This document shows, piece by piece, positions 35,501 to 47,000 of a DNA stretch of 64,000 nt. A program made the position numbers and the translations under genes. The notes under the pieces are model-generated. The model ran no database searches, had not been told where the DNA came from, and saw nothing but the letters and a program-made list of their open reading frames with translations. Numbering within the stretch: position 1 is the first letter of the stretch; each line of letters begins with the position of its first letter. Source of the stretch: Symbiodinium natans (lineage: Eukaryota; Sar; Dinophyceae; Suessiales; Symbiodiniaceae); the NCBI GenBank assembly GCA_905221605.1, contig CAJNDS010002845.1:1-64000 (forward strand). Reading direction: 5' to 3'.

Positions 35501-36234
35501 CCAAGAAGACAGACAAAGCCAAGGCCCAGGCAAGATCCGGGAGATGGATGTGATTTTCGATGAGGAGGCGAATGTGGGTTTACATGGCTTGGCCCAGGCT
35601 GGTGAGGCTGCCAAGAAAGCTGTGAAGGCACAGAAACAGGGGCTGACAACTTTAGATGAATAGGGGACCAGGGGCGTCTCAGCATAGCCCTGGTGATCAC
35701 AGAGTCCCGGAGGCCACCATCTCCAAGGAGAAGAAGCCAGCTGCAAAAGATCCGAAGGCCAAGGCTAAAGGCGCCCTTTCAATGCAGCTTCAGTGCTTCG
35801 AGTGCTTTACTCCGCAAGAGTCTCAACACGCAAACACCTAGCTCTCTCGTTGTTTCTGACTTTGTTTCGCTGACTTTTCCTTCACGGCTCAACATCTCGC
35901 ATATATGGACGCAGTTCCTTTTGCAGGCAAGGCCAAAACGAAGAAGAAGCAGCTGATTGCTAAGCCGCATGTGTGCTTTTCGCTTTGCGCTACGTCTTGT
36001 GCTGCATGCAAAGTCTGCGAAGTGTTGCATGTTGCATTCAGACCACCCCAGGTCGAGTGAGAGCGAATCCTCGAGCAGCGCAACAACCTTAGCACGAACG
36101 GAGCACACCACTACAGTTTCTGCGTCAATATCACCAGAAGTCTTACACTTTTACAGCGCGCCCATTCCAAGGGCTCCGAGTCTGGCAGCGGCTCTGAATC
36201 TTCATCGTCCCCACCCCCTCAGAAGAGGCCATGA
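29554..36234 (+). CDS. RNPS1/SR45-like RRM protein with RS/RD and K/E/A-rich tails (about 27 small exons)
   Basis: This is a split gene read from frame and splice signals. N-terminal exons encode Asp/Lys/Glu-rich (29554-~29603, 29754-29813) and RS/RD-rich protein (29894-30010, 39 codons; micro-exon 30063-30077; 30148-30185). The RRM exons follow at 30409-30969. RD/KE exons come next (31619-31681, 32077-32118, 32277-32318, 32454-32498, 32674-32697). Acidic exons are 32780-32822 and 32910-32938. AKAK/EEKK exons are 33066-33137, 33232-33264, 33355-33405, 33452-33475, 33545-33592, 33718-33756, 34823-34882, 35482-35529, 35598-35627, 35728-35770 and 35927-35951. The Ser-rich end is 36052-36079 and 36172-36234 with TGA. 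RNPS1/SR45 proteins are splicing and exon-junction factors. The very long Lys-rich tail is unusual for that family and suggests RNA or chromatin binding. The first exon and the joins at 30970-31619 are unresolved. Confidence 0.72.
29894..30010 (+). other. Exon encoding RS/RD repeat
   Basis: 39 codons, phase 0 at both ends, from DDDKPAEREK through alternating Ser-Arg, Asp-Arg and Glu-Arg dipeptides to RDRDK. The acceptor is ACCAG and the donor GTCATG. RS domains mediate splicing-factor contacts. Confidence 0.8.
30063..30077 (+). other. 15-nt micro-exon
   Basis: CCGCAG precedes GATCGGAGAGATCGC (Asp-Arg-Arg-Asp-Arg), which is followed by donor GTTGCT. It is in phase 0 and matches the composition of its neighbours. 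Confidence 0.55.
30409..30969 (+). other. Exons encoding the RRM domain
   Basis: Five exons join in phase: 30409-30454 (TLAISNLSRN), 30542-30586 (VNEDHLKEIFGNYGK), 30649-30697 (VKEATLAIDKAAGLPK), 30778-30812 (GYAYVEFYEERD) and 30913-30969 (ADRAISHMNSGQIDGNVIR). This gives RNP2 (LAISNL) and RNP1 (KGYAYVEF), and the QIDG ending characteristic of RNPS1/SR45 RRMs. Donors are GTAGCT, GTGGAA, GTGTTG, GCTGGA and probably GCCGTG; every acceptor is AG before G. Confidence 0.85.
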
Positions 36235-37029
36235 TATTCATAGGATTGTGTGCACCGGAAGAACTTGAGGAACGTTTGAGACAGGTGGGTAGGTGGAGCT
36301 GACTTCACACTAGTGGGCCGTTTTAGAAATCCGCTGTTCGATTCATGCCTGCGCAGTACACAAAGCTGCTATGCACGGGATGCATGAATAGTAGGAGCCT
36401 GAGCACAATGGTCGGTTCAGCCAGCTGCAGGCGAGTATGAACCGAGGAAGTTAGCAAGAGCGGCTGCTGAAGCTTCAGCTTTTGAAAAGACGTTTGTGAA
36501 TGATCTGCACAGCAAGCCGGTTGAATCTAGAGCTTTTGAAGTAGCTTCCGTCAGCCTGCCATCTCATGCATTGGTGCAAGCCTGGTGTGTGTGTGTGTGT
36601 GCGTGGCTTTCACACGACCGCAGTTTCTGTCGAGCAAGCAGCGGTGCAATCATGTCATGGTATGTCATTGTCACCTGCAGTCTCCAAACCCTACTGATGC
36701 ACACAGATGCAGCATGATCTTAGCTTCTTGTCAAGTGTTACCCAATCTTACTGCCATGCTTTCATCGGCGATCAATCGCTTCAATGAAGGTGCTTTTGCT
36801 AAGAGCTGCTACTGGTATGCTGGTTCCAGGAAGGTCAAGCTCTAATCTTAAAAAGTGACTGTTTCAAACTTCTGGTGCATGCTACGACCAAGGTTGCATA
36901 TCAGATTTGAAGAAGCCGGCCGGCTAGGAGGCTAGACCCATTGCACCTCTCAAATGGTTCATGATGAAGTTGTTGCCACGTTGTTCTCCTGACCTCGCAG
37001 ATGTGGTTGCTGCCGTCTGTTGCACCTTT
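36235..37029 (+). other. No assigned gene; one exon-like frame
   Basis: An AG-preceded frame at about 36431-36490 (GEYEPRKLARAAAEASAFEK) looks protein-like but has no recognised family or partner exon. A (TG)8 run lies near 36588. Nothing else is seen. Confidence 0.35.
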
Positions 37030-37190
37030 GCAGTCAAGACTCAAGACCTTGTGGGATGCACAGATTGCGGCAACCGTGCAGGCTGTGTGAAGATGTGGGC
37101 AGTCGACTTGGTGGAGAGCAGTCTTCGTCGAGGCGTGGTTGCTGCACCTCTGCAGTCGAGACTCCGTGAAGGTGGCCTGCGCAGCCCTGC
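37030..37190 (+). repeat. Solitary copy of the ~127-bp repeat
   Basis: Matches the unit arrayed at 38863-40612 (GTCAAGACTCAAGACCTTGT, GATGCACAGATTGCGGCAAC, GTGCAGGCTGTGTGAAGATG) about 1.7 kb before the array, with a diverged end. Confidence 0.85.
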
Positions 37191-37576
37191 TGGGAACTTC
37201 ACGTCAAAGTGCGAAGTTGAACTGCCTTCTAGGCCCTTTGCTCCGAGCCCTCTTCTTTTCCTGCTTTTCTCGCCCCTTTTCGAGTCTCTTCCGTCCTAGC
37301 TCGGCTCGAGGTTTAACTTGAGTCAGCCCCGGTATAGGGATCGAGGGACATCCCGCTTCAGTGGGGCAATGCTGCAGGTTCGGATTCACATAATGATTAC
37401 TGGCCAAGCGGTGGCTTGCGTGACGATGGAGGAGTTGCTGAGCACTGCCGGCGACACTGTGCCACGTGCGCACCCCAAGACTCTGTCTCCAAAGGATCCA
37501 AGCAAGAGCCGAAGTCGAGACCGGGGGATGCCCAAGGATCCTTTGGAGACAGAGCTTTAGGGCTGGTCGCACAAGA

Positions 37577-38390
37577 CATGACAGCCTTGCATGTTGCAGC
37601 TTGGCATGGAAGGAAAGTCACCACAGCGCTGCTTCTCGAAGCTGGTGCGGCAACCAGCCCACAAAACAGAAGACCGTCGAGCCACGTCACTTTTCATCGC
37701 AGCTGAGAAGGGCCTCTTGGCAGTGTGTGAGAGTTGAAAGGGCACTGAAGGCCTAGCTCCCAAAGTAGTCCTCACCTCTGAGTACGCACTGGGATTCCAA
37801 ACACCACAAGTGGCGGGCTTCTTGTTGAAGTTGGTGGTCGAAGCACATGGATCCCCGCCGCTTGTCATCGCAGCTCAAGACGACCACTTGGAAGTGGCGC
37901 GTTTGTTGCTGGAGTCGGGCTGCGGACAAGGACCTGGCCAAGGCAGATGGAGCCACGCCACTAAGAGCGCAGCTTGGAGGGAAGTCTGAAGTGGCACGTT
38001 TGTTGCTGGAGTCACCTGACTCCAGCAACAAACGTGTCACTTCCAAGTGGGCCACTTCTCATCGCAGCTCAGGAGGGCCGCTTGGAAGTTGCACGCTCGT
38101 TGCCTGAGTGGGGGTGCGGACAGGGACCGGGCCGCAGAAGATGGAACCACGCCACGTTTCAGGGCAAAGTGTTTCGGCCATGTGCAAGTGGCACGTTTGC
38201 TGGAGCTTTCCGCAGACAAGGACCTGGCCAAAGCAGATGGTGGCAGGTTTGTCGCAGCTGAGAAGGGCCATTTAGAGGTGGCACGTTTGTTGTTGGAGTT
38301 TGCTGCGGACAAGGAGGCGACTGCAAATGGAGCCACGCCACATTCATTGCAGCACATGGAAGTGGCATGCTTGTTACTTTCTTGCTGAAG
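37577..38390 (+). pseudogene. Ankyrin-repeat pseudogene
   Basis: Ankyrin-type segments appear in shifting frames: MTALHVAAWHGRKVTTALL, PPLVIAAQDDHLEVARLLLE, ADKDLAKADGATPL, EVARLLLESP, KDLAKADGGRFVAAEKGHLE and VARLLLEFAADKEAT. Successive repeats need frame changes, and stops interrupt any single frame, so no intact protein is encoded unless many introns restore it. Ankyrin proteins are abundant in dinoflagellates. Function is unknown. It is flanked on both sides by the ~127-bp repeat family. Confidence 0.75.
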
Positions 38391-38862
38391 CTAAATTTGG
38401 GGCTCCTCTCTTTTTGCCCCGTTTTTGCAGCTTGCCAGGTGCACCAGCGAGGCCTTGGGCCTGGAATCAGGACTCTCGGAGTCTTCGGAGTCTCTTTGTG
38501 ACTCCTCGTGGCCCTCGTGTGCAAGTCGGCTTCTCATGTACATTACCATATATTTATGGTCACGATTCTAATCACGTCAAAGTCAGACCTTGAGGCCAGC
38601 TCGACCAAAAGAACCCCCGCGAGGCGCGCCATTTTCGAACAAATGTGCGAATCAACATGCGAACTTGGATGGACATTCCTACCGAATCCCCCACATCAAC
38701 ATCCCTCAGATATCCCCCAAGATGGCCATTCCTACCCCCCGCCAACATCCCTCAACATGTTCCCCCCCTCCATCAACATCCCATAGGCCGAACATGGCCA
38801 TTCCTACGATCCACGATCCCCCCTCAACAACAACATTCCTCAACATTCAAGACTTTGGGACA
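38391..38862. other. Spacer without recognised gene
   Basis: Contains loosely repeated CAACATCCCTCA/CAACATTC motifs (38690-38850) and nothing recognisable as coding. Confidence 0.6.
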
Positions 38863-40612
38863 CCGTGCAGGCTGTGTGAAGATGTGGGAGCAGTCGACTT
38901 GGTGGAGAGTCGTCGCTGAGGCGCGGTTGCTGCCGTCTGTTGCACCTCTGGAGTCAAGACTCAAGACGTTGTGGGATGCACAGATTGCGGCAACCGTGCA
39001 GGCTGTGTGACGATGTGGGCAGTCGACTTGGTGGAGAGTCGTCGCTGAGGCGCGGTTGCTGCCGTCTGTTGCACCTTTGCAGTCAAGACTCAAGACCTTG
39101 TGGGATGCACAGATTGCGGCAACCGTGCAGGCTGTGTGACGATGTGGGCAGTCGACTTGGTGGAGAGTCGTCGCTGAGGCACGGGTGCTGCCGTCTGTTG
39201 CACCTCTGGAGTCAAGACTCAAAACGTTGTGGGATGCACAGATTGCGGCAACCGTGCAGGCTGTGTGTGAAAATGTGGGCAGTCCACTTGGGGGAGAGCA
39301 GTCGTCGTTGAGGCGCGGTTGCTGCCGTCTGTTGCACCTCTGGAGTCAAGACTCAAGACGTTGCGGGATGCACAGATTGCGGCAACCGTGCAGGCTGTGT
39401 GAAGATGTGGGCAGTCCACTTGGGGGAGAGCAGTCGTCGTTGAGGCGCGGTTGCTGCCGTCTGTTGCACCTCTGGAGTCAAGACTCAAGATCTTGCGGGA
39501 TGCACAGATTGCGGCAACCGTGCAGGCTGTGTGAAGATGTGGGCAGTCGACTTGGGGTAGGGCAGTCGTCGTTGAGGCGCGGTTGCTGCCGTCTGTTGCA
39601 CCTCTGGAGTCAAGACTCAAGACGTTGTGGGATGCACAGATTGCGGCAACCGTGCAGGCTGTGTGAAGATGTGGGCAGTCGACTTGGGGGAGGGCAGTCG
39701 TCGTTGAGGCGCGGTTGCTGCCGTCTGTTGCACCTCTGGAGTCAAGACTCAAGACGTTGTGGGATGCACAGATTGCGGCAACCGTGCAGGCTGTGTGAAG
39801 ATGTGGGCAGTCGACTTGGTGGAGAGTCGTCGCTGAGGCGCGGTTGCTGCCATCTGTTGCACCTCTGGTCAAGACTCAAGACGTTGTGGGATGCACAGAT
39901 TGCGGCAACCGTGCAGGCTGTGTGAAGATGTGGGCAGTCGACTTGGTGGAGAGTCGTCGCTGAGGCGCGGTTGCTGCCGTCTGTTGCCCCTCTGGAGTCA
40001 AGACTCAAGATCTTGCGGGATGCACAGATTGCGGCAACCGTGCAGGCTGTGTGAAGATGTGGGCAGTCGACTTGGTGGAGAGTCGTCGCTGAGGCGCGGT
40101 TGCTGCCGTCTGTTGCACCTCTGGTCAAGACTCAAGATCTTGTGGGATGCACAGATTGCGGCAACCGTGCAGGCTGTGTGAAGATGTGGGCAGTCGACTT
40201 GGTGGAGAGTCGTCGCTGAGGCGCGGTTGCTGCCGTCTGTTGCACCTCTGGTCAAGACTCAAGATCTTGTGGGATGCACAGATTGCGGCAACCGTGCAGG
40301 CTGTGTGAAGATGTGGGCAGTCGACTTGGTGGAGAGTCGTCGCTGAGGCGCGGTTGCTGCCGTCTGTTGCACCTCTGGTCAAGACTCAAGATCTTGTGGG
40401 ATGCACAGATTGCGGCAACCGTGCAGGCTGTGTGAAGATGTGGGCATTCGACTTGGTGGAGAGTCGTCGCTGAGGCGCGGTTGCTGCCGTCTGTTGCACC
40501 TTTGGAGTCAAGACTCAAGACGTTGTGGGATGCACAGATTGCGGCAACCGTGCAGGCTGTGTGAAGATGTGGGCAGTCGACTTGGTGGAGAGTCGTCGCT
40601 GAGGCGCGGTGG
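38863..40612 (+). repeat. Tandem array of a 127-133-bp unit, about 13-14 copies
   Basis: The unit runs GATGCACAGATTGCGGCAAC, CGTGCAGGCTGTGTGAAGATG, TGGGCAGTCGACTTGGTGGA, GAGTCGTCGCTGAGGCGCGG, TTGCTGCCGTCTGTTGCACC, TCTGGAGTCAAGACTCAAGA. Copies are nearly identical, with small indels (127, 130 and 133 bp). This implies recent expansion or homogenisation. Frames across it (up to 246 codons on +, 217 on -) follow the repeat and are not taken as genes. Confidence 0.95.
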
Positions 40613-41274
40613 CTTCCCTCTGTTCTGTGTGTGATCTGCTTGATTTTCTTGATTTTCAGCTTGGCCCCCACATTCTTGTCAGCAGGTCGCGCATTGTGGT
40701 TGCTGGAGACCTTTTGACCTTGGCGAACTTTTGCCCTGGAGCCAGCCATAAAACCTTAAGACTGAGCACCAGACGACAGGTTGCACAATAGGTCGGCCAG
40801 AGAACCTGTCGAGAGCTTCCCAAGCTCAAGCCAGAAGTCGAAAACCAAAAATCGCGATCTGGGATGGGTTCATTCCTCGACCAAGATCTAGTTGCTCTTC
40901 TCGCCATCGCACCTTGTGGACATGAGCTAGACGAAGCTTTGGGGCACGTGTAAACTGGCAGTGGGAGTTGAATGCCTCGGCTGGCTTTGTGGATGTCAGG
41001 CAAGCAAAGGCTGCAGCCGTTGTCAGCTCACCATCCTCAATAGTTTTCCTCAACACTTTTCCACTAGTGACGATGCCAGCAGGGTGGCGCGGCTAAGGCT
41101 GAGCAGAAGTACAGACCTACGCAGACACAGGTAATCTTAGACAAAGCTTTTTTCTGCAGTTCTCGCCGTTTGTTGGTCACCCCTGGTTCGAAGTTGCCGG
41201 GGACTTGACGCTGTATTTTCAGCCTCAGCCCGGACCTGTTTTGGCGGCAACGATACACCACATTCTTTCGAGGC

Positions 41275-41496
41275 CATGGAGGTGGTGCTCAAAGACACCA
41301 AAGGCCTGCGCTGCATGCGCTGTGAGAAGGGAAGAAGTGAGCTGCGAACGTGGATTGTGGCTTCTGCAAATTGGTGCAAATTTAAAACCCAAGTTGTATC
41401 ATTTGGAGGTGTGTCACCGGAGACCATTATCTCCATCAGGGCAGGCTCCACACGTCGCCAGGCAGCTGAGCCCACCAGTGTGGTCCTGCGTTAAAT
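41275..41496 (+). CDS. Unrecognised exon-like ORF with Cys pair
   Basis: ATG at 41275, 73 codons including the stop. It begins MEVVLKDTKGLRCMRCEKG and has a CxxC and further Cys/Trp residues, which might form part of a zinc-binding module. A pyrimidine-rich TTTTCAG acceptor lies at about 41216-41222. It may be one exon of an unassigned gene (another exon-like stretch is 41098-41130, AEQKYRPTQTQ, donor GTAATC). No family is recognised. Confidence 0.35.
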
Positions 41497-42355
41497 GCGT
41501 TAAATGCTGTTGAGTCCTTCGGGTCTTCGGGTTGTGTACATTTTTTGGGATGCGCGAGGTGCCAGTGTCCTTGGCAGACAAGCCCTTTAAGCAAGGGCCT
41601 CGATTTTAGATTCTGCTCCAGCGTCGCTGCATGCCGGTGCAGTCTATAAGCTGACCTGAGGTTTCCCTGTCAGCTCGCAGAATGTGGCGCCATCAAGGCA
41701 TACTGCGGCAAAACATTGGCGACTGTTGCAGAGCAGCTTTGGGCATTTTGGGCGCAGAGGTCGACTTGATGACCGTTACAGCATCGGCGCGGGCCATTCT
41801 CCGGCCAGAAGGCAATTCTGGTAGTCCGGTGTTGCCACAGCGACGTACTTGGTGCGCTCGGCAGGCGAACAAGATGTCCAGATGAAGATGACCAAGAAGA
41901 GCTCCGTGGAGGCGTGATAGCTGCAAGCCTTGATTTCGAGCATCTTTGCGCACATCAGCGCTCACACGTATTGCCTTTGGGTTTCTTGATTTTTCTTGGC
42001 CGTCTTCCAGGCCCAGCCTGCTGCTGAGGCAGAGGCCAAGTGGTCAGGTTAAGTGTCGGCTTTACATGTTCTTGCCATCTTTTTTGCGTGAACGTCGGCA
42101 ACGGACCCGCCTTGTGCAGGTCTCGTTTCTGGTGAGAAGCTCGTCAGGCCATGCCGTACACTATGCCACGTGCTATACCGCGTGTGTTGGCTGAGAGCGT
42201 GCTCTTGGCATCAGCGTAGCAGTGTAGCGTGAAACCGGAGAATGCCGAATGGCCATCACACGGCCTGCAGGTGAGCCTTCGACCATGCCAGGGCCACAGT
42301 TGCAGCTTGCGCTTGCTCACTTGACGTGAAACATGCCGCGATGTTGCATGGGTGC

Positions 42356-42377
42356 GGGGGGGGGGGGGGGGGGGGGG
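42356..42377 (+). repeat. G22 homopolymer
   Basis: An uninterrupted run of 22 G, followed by TGGGGGCGG. It is a likely quadruplex-forming tract and a likely sequencing or assembly weak point. Confidence 0.9.
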
Positions 42378-42399
42378 TGGGGGCGGTCATGCTTTGGAT

Positions 42400-42560
42400 T
42401 CCTCGGAGAACGAGGAAGGATTGAAATGCACGGAATGGCCCAGGTCGCATGACGAGCGTGCTGCAAAGAAGCGCGGCTTGGCTAGTGCGACGGAGGAGTA
42501 TCTTGGAAAGCATGGGGTGCTGACCTCAGGGGGATGTGTGGAGACGGCGGAATTGAACTA
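42400..42560 (+). other. Exon-like frame, unassigned
   Basis: The frame ENEEGLKCTEWPRSHDERAA continuing to ATEEYLGKHGV has protein-like composition and ends at 42561. No family is recognised. The rest of 40613-43820 shows no gene that I can support. Confidence 0.3.
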
Positions 42561-43820
42561 GATGAAGAGAGCAAGGTGCTTACCTTCATCCAGGGTGTGC
42601 TCCAAGGGGTCATCCGAGACAGGCGTGCAATTGCTTCACTTGCCCGTGTTGTTTGTGTGAACGTGGCCTTCCTGGCTAATGGTCACTCCGCTTCTGCAGT
42701 GTACGTGTGTCACGCACTCGCCAGCTCAACCACTTACACATGCGCCACTTGCCCCATTTACTTTTCCGGAAGAGCTAACTGATGGTGCCCAACTTGCCTA
42801 ACTGGCCCGGAGCGAAGTAACTTTGCCCCACTTGGCATACGTGACTGCAGGCCGGAGGATCCTTACAAATACGCGCGGGTTCCTAGGGCTGATGCTTGAC
42901 ACACAGCAGAAGTTGAGTACAGTTGGAGTTAGAAGACTTGGTTGGTTTTCTACCTCCAACTAAGAGGCAGAGGCCTTGCCACTTTGATCTGGCTGCTCTT
43001 GCGCCTGTTCCGCTCAGCCCTTCTGCATAGCTCCATTGCGAGGTTGCAGATCAGTTTGCATCTGCCTCTGTCTCGAAGAAGGCGGGCGGAACTCTTTAAC
43101 CCTGCAGTGACAGCACACACGAGCCGTGCGAGACAGGCCTTTCATACAGTAGCTACGTCAATTTCTTCAGACAATTTTGCTGCTTTGCCGGACAGCTTTC
43201 GTTAAGTCAATTTTGCTTGCGATGGCAAGGCTTGAAATTTGTGACATGTTGTGATGCGCTAGCAGTCCTGACAGCGAGTTCTTTGCTGTGCAGTGGAATT
43301 GACGTGGTTTCCTTCCCTCGCACAGTAGCCTTTACATGCAAAGCATGACGTGCTTGGCCCGAGCCTGTCGATCCCCGACTGGACTTTTTTCGATGTGGGG
43401 GCAACATCCAATGACCAGTGTGTGTAGTGTCTTGTGTGTGTGTGTGCATCTGTAACTAGAAGTTTACCACTAGTGACTGCGGTCCATGTTCTACCTGTTC
43501 CAGCAACGGATGCTTTGGTTGAGCAGTATCAGCGGCAGGGGGACACAGCATGTCCCTGGGACTGTGTCCAACGAAGCTACCAGTGACATGGGAATGGACG
43601 GCTGATCAGCTTCCTGTACCTGCAACAAGATGAAATGTGAATCATTAATTTTCGTCATCGCTGTGCAATGTTTCAACTTCGCTGTTGTCCATCCCAAATT
43701 GCACCCTGAATATACATCGACAGTTATAACATGCAGTCTACATGTCAGACATTCGGTGCCTGGGATTGCAAAGTGCCTTGGATTGCAAAGTGCCTTGGAT
43801 TGGAGCGGAAAACTGGACTC

Positions 43821-43824
<4 letters not shown>

Positions 43825-43875
<51 letters not shown>

Positions 43876-43900
43876 TGTGTGTGTCTGTATGTGTGTGGTG
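43825..43900 (+). repeat. (TG)n microsatellite
   Basis: About 75 bp of TG repeats with ATG/CTG interruptions. Val/Cys runs and, on the other strand, His/Thr runs are artefacts. Confidence 0.95.
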
Positions 43901-44035
43901 GCGGCTTTCCTCCCCACGCCTTGACATGCCTTGACTTGTCGCGGGCACGTTGTAACAATGTGCTCGAATGTTGCACGTGGCATCCTACGATCCTCCTTCG
44001 ACTTGTGCAAAGAATGCAAAGAATGGTTTCGGGAG

Positions 44036-47000
44036 GCGGCTCCGACCTTGGAGGAGATGCGACAAACCGCCCGTGATGCTCTCCTGCACGGTGCAACGTC
44101 GGGCAAGCTCTTGGAGGTACAGCCCACAAGTCAGCCAGTCTTTTGGCTTGATCATGAAAGCCTGCAGGTCCTTCGCCACGGCACAACGCCGAAAGCCAAC
44201 AGCCCAACTTCCGGTGAATTGCCGAAGGCCACACACACCTTTTGCACGGGAAGCGTGTGGTTTCATTTTTGGTTTCGCGCCAGGAATATGACATCATGTG
44301 ACCAAATATACACAGCTTGTTCCGACATATTTTTTCACTTTGTTGCTGCACGGCTACATGTGTTTGGCCTCGGCCTGGGGAGGCGTGGAGCAGGGCGTCC
44401 CATACGAGGTCCATACGAGGTCCAGTGGGCGGGGCCACGACCCATAGTCATAGGAGGTCATAGGAGGTCAAAGGAGGCGCAGGGGTGGGGCCAAGGCATC
44501 CAAAGCCTAGTCTCCATAAAGTCTTTCAAAACGCACGGGCAAATCATGGAAGGTCGGAGGTCCACACAAAGGAACAAGGTAGCACAAAAAGGGGCCACTC
44601 CACAGATCCTGGATGCTTCTATGGACACCCTATGCACCCCTTTACAGACCTCTACAGAACCTCACTCCTTTGTGATAGAATTCCCGGCCAAGGTGTTTAG
44701 CCGCAGGTCCGGAATGCCTTTGCCCCACACCCTGTGTTGAACCGCCAGCGGGGCGGGCCAAACAAAAGGCACGCAGAAATCAGGCAAAATGACGCGGAAC
44801 GTGCTAATGCCCAGGCTTGGAGTTTTGAGTCCTGTTGCATCTGAAGCAGGGCAGCCAAATCTCTTTGATTGATTTGGAGATCATTAGATTTGTGGCTCGT
44901 GCTATCTGCATGTTTTGCTGATCCGCGCGCTTGTTTCATTGCAATACTGCTTGACAAGATGATTCGAGTCAAACATTCAAAGCCGAAAAGTTCATTCATG
45001 CACCATAATGGACCCCTACTCAGACAGTCCCAGTTGCGGTTCCGTGCGGAGCTATGAAGCATGCCAACATGACTGGGTGTTTGTTTTATGGACTGGAAGC
45101 AGGCATTCGACTCGGTGCGCACAGAAGATTTGGAATTTCACCTGATCTGTTTTGATCTGGTGGACTGCGTGTACACTCGGCCCACTTTTCAAGTGAAGAT
45201 TAATTCATGATAGTCCTGTCCATCATACTGACTGTGGATGAGTCCCAGCATCCAGGAGGTACCCCTTCTCCAGCTTCCCATGTCGAGTACGCAAACGACA
45301 CGCCACTGATAGGCTTGACCACAACGGAATTGGAACAAATGAGCATGCTCTAGAATATCAAAGGCAAACATCAAAGACAGATTTGCGTGCGGCAGTTCCG
45401 ACCACACTGCAGGTTCGATACCTAGGCTCCAGCCATGGTGTCCTGGACAGTTCCTTTCCGCACAACCTTCAGATGTAGGGCGGCCTTGGAGGAGGCATAC
45501 AAGAAGCTCCGCCACGTGTGGGGGCTTACATCTTACATCACCTTACATCTCCTGCACCTTTTTTTTTTGGGTTGGATTTGCCCCGACATGGCCGGACCAA
45601 AGCCTCAGACTCACTCCTTAGACCGCTACAACTTCAGGTTCCAAGGCATTTCATTGTAAAGACAGAATCCCATTGATCACTGCCGTACGTCCCTAGAGAC
45701 CGTCGCCAACTTGGACACGGAGTCGTCACCAGCAGCGCCAGCTCCAGTGTCTGCATGATCTGGACCACATGAAGAAGCTTTAGCACTTGCAGCACACAAA
45801 CCTGGGCAAGAAACAACATCACCATGGAGAAGCCAAGCTTGACCCATGCAGTCTTCCGGACACAGTTGCCTTGTTGTGCACGGCATGACCTCTGATGTGA
45901 CCAGGCTTTGGCATATGTGAACAGGTCCCACTTGTGGGCTGGCCACCGGCAGCCGTGCCATCCGTGCTCCATCCACAACAACCGTGAGCATGTACCTTGT
46001 GCACTTCTGTACGGTCCCTTATGTACGGTCCCTCAGGTTCAACAGTTACCAGTCTCACCCCCGGGAGGAATCTGAGCCGAGTCGAAGGATACCCAGTGTA
46101 TTTCTGTCTTCAGGGAGGGAGCAGCAGGGTGAGGCATGGTGAGGCACCAAAGTGCGCGCAGCAGTCGCGTGCGCCGCGAAAGCAAAATCACAGATTGAAC
46201 CCTTAGAGTAATCTTTGTGACCGGCGTGTTTCGCTCTTTCTCATGTCCTGAGAGCTGTGGAAAGCCTTCGAATTTGGCAGGCAGACGTCGCAGAGCAGTC
46301 GGCTTCCGTCGATGAACTGCGGCAAGCAGCCAGGGATGCCTTGTTGAAAGGCGCGCAATCTGGCAAGCTGTTTGATGCACTTGCCCAGACCAGCGCAGAG
46401 AAGGCGGAAGCGCACGCAACAGCAGCAAAAGATGTTGATCAGTTGCGCCAGCAGGCGCGCAATCTGCTGCTGGAGGGAGCGCAAAGTGGCAAGCTGCTGG
46501 AAGTCTTGCAGGGCGCGCCTCCACCGGAGCCGACCGAGCCAGCAGACGTGGACAAGCTGCGCAAGCAAGCTCGTGAAGCACTGCTGGCGGGCGCGCAGTC
46601 CGGAAAGTTGTTCGATGTGCTGGCCGAGACTGCGGGAGTCCGGCAGGAAGAGGGCAAAACAGCAGATGGGACAGAAGAGATAGATGCACTACGCCAGCAA
46701 GCACGAGACTTACTTCTCGAGGGAGCGCAAAGCGGAAAGTTGCTTGAAGTCTTGCAAGGTGCGTCTCCGGAACAGGGCAAAGCAGATGGGACTGACGAGA
46801 TAGATGCACTGCGTCAGCAGGCTCGGGACTTGCTGCTGGAGGGCGCTCAGAGTGGAAAACTGCTGGAAGTTTTGCAGGGTGCGTCTCCAGCGGAGCCGAC
46901 AGAGCCAGCAGACGATGTGGACAAGCTGCGCCAGCAAGCTCGTGAAGCGTTGTTGGCGGGCGCGCAGTCCGGAAAGTTGTTCGATGTGCTGGCCGAGACT

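Noticed and set aside
39185-39925. 246-codon ORF over the 127-bp array (and 217-codon ORF on the - strand)
   Set aside because: It follows the tandem unit exactly and is open on both strands, so it is treated as a repeat artefact.
43491-44438. 315-codon - strand ORF with a His/Thr run
   Set aside because: Spans the (TG)n microsatellite and lies opposite the 44036-44116 exon; no domain.
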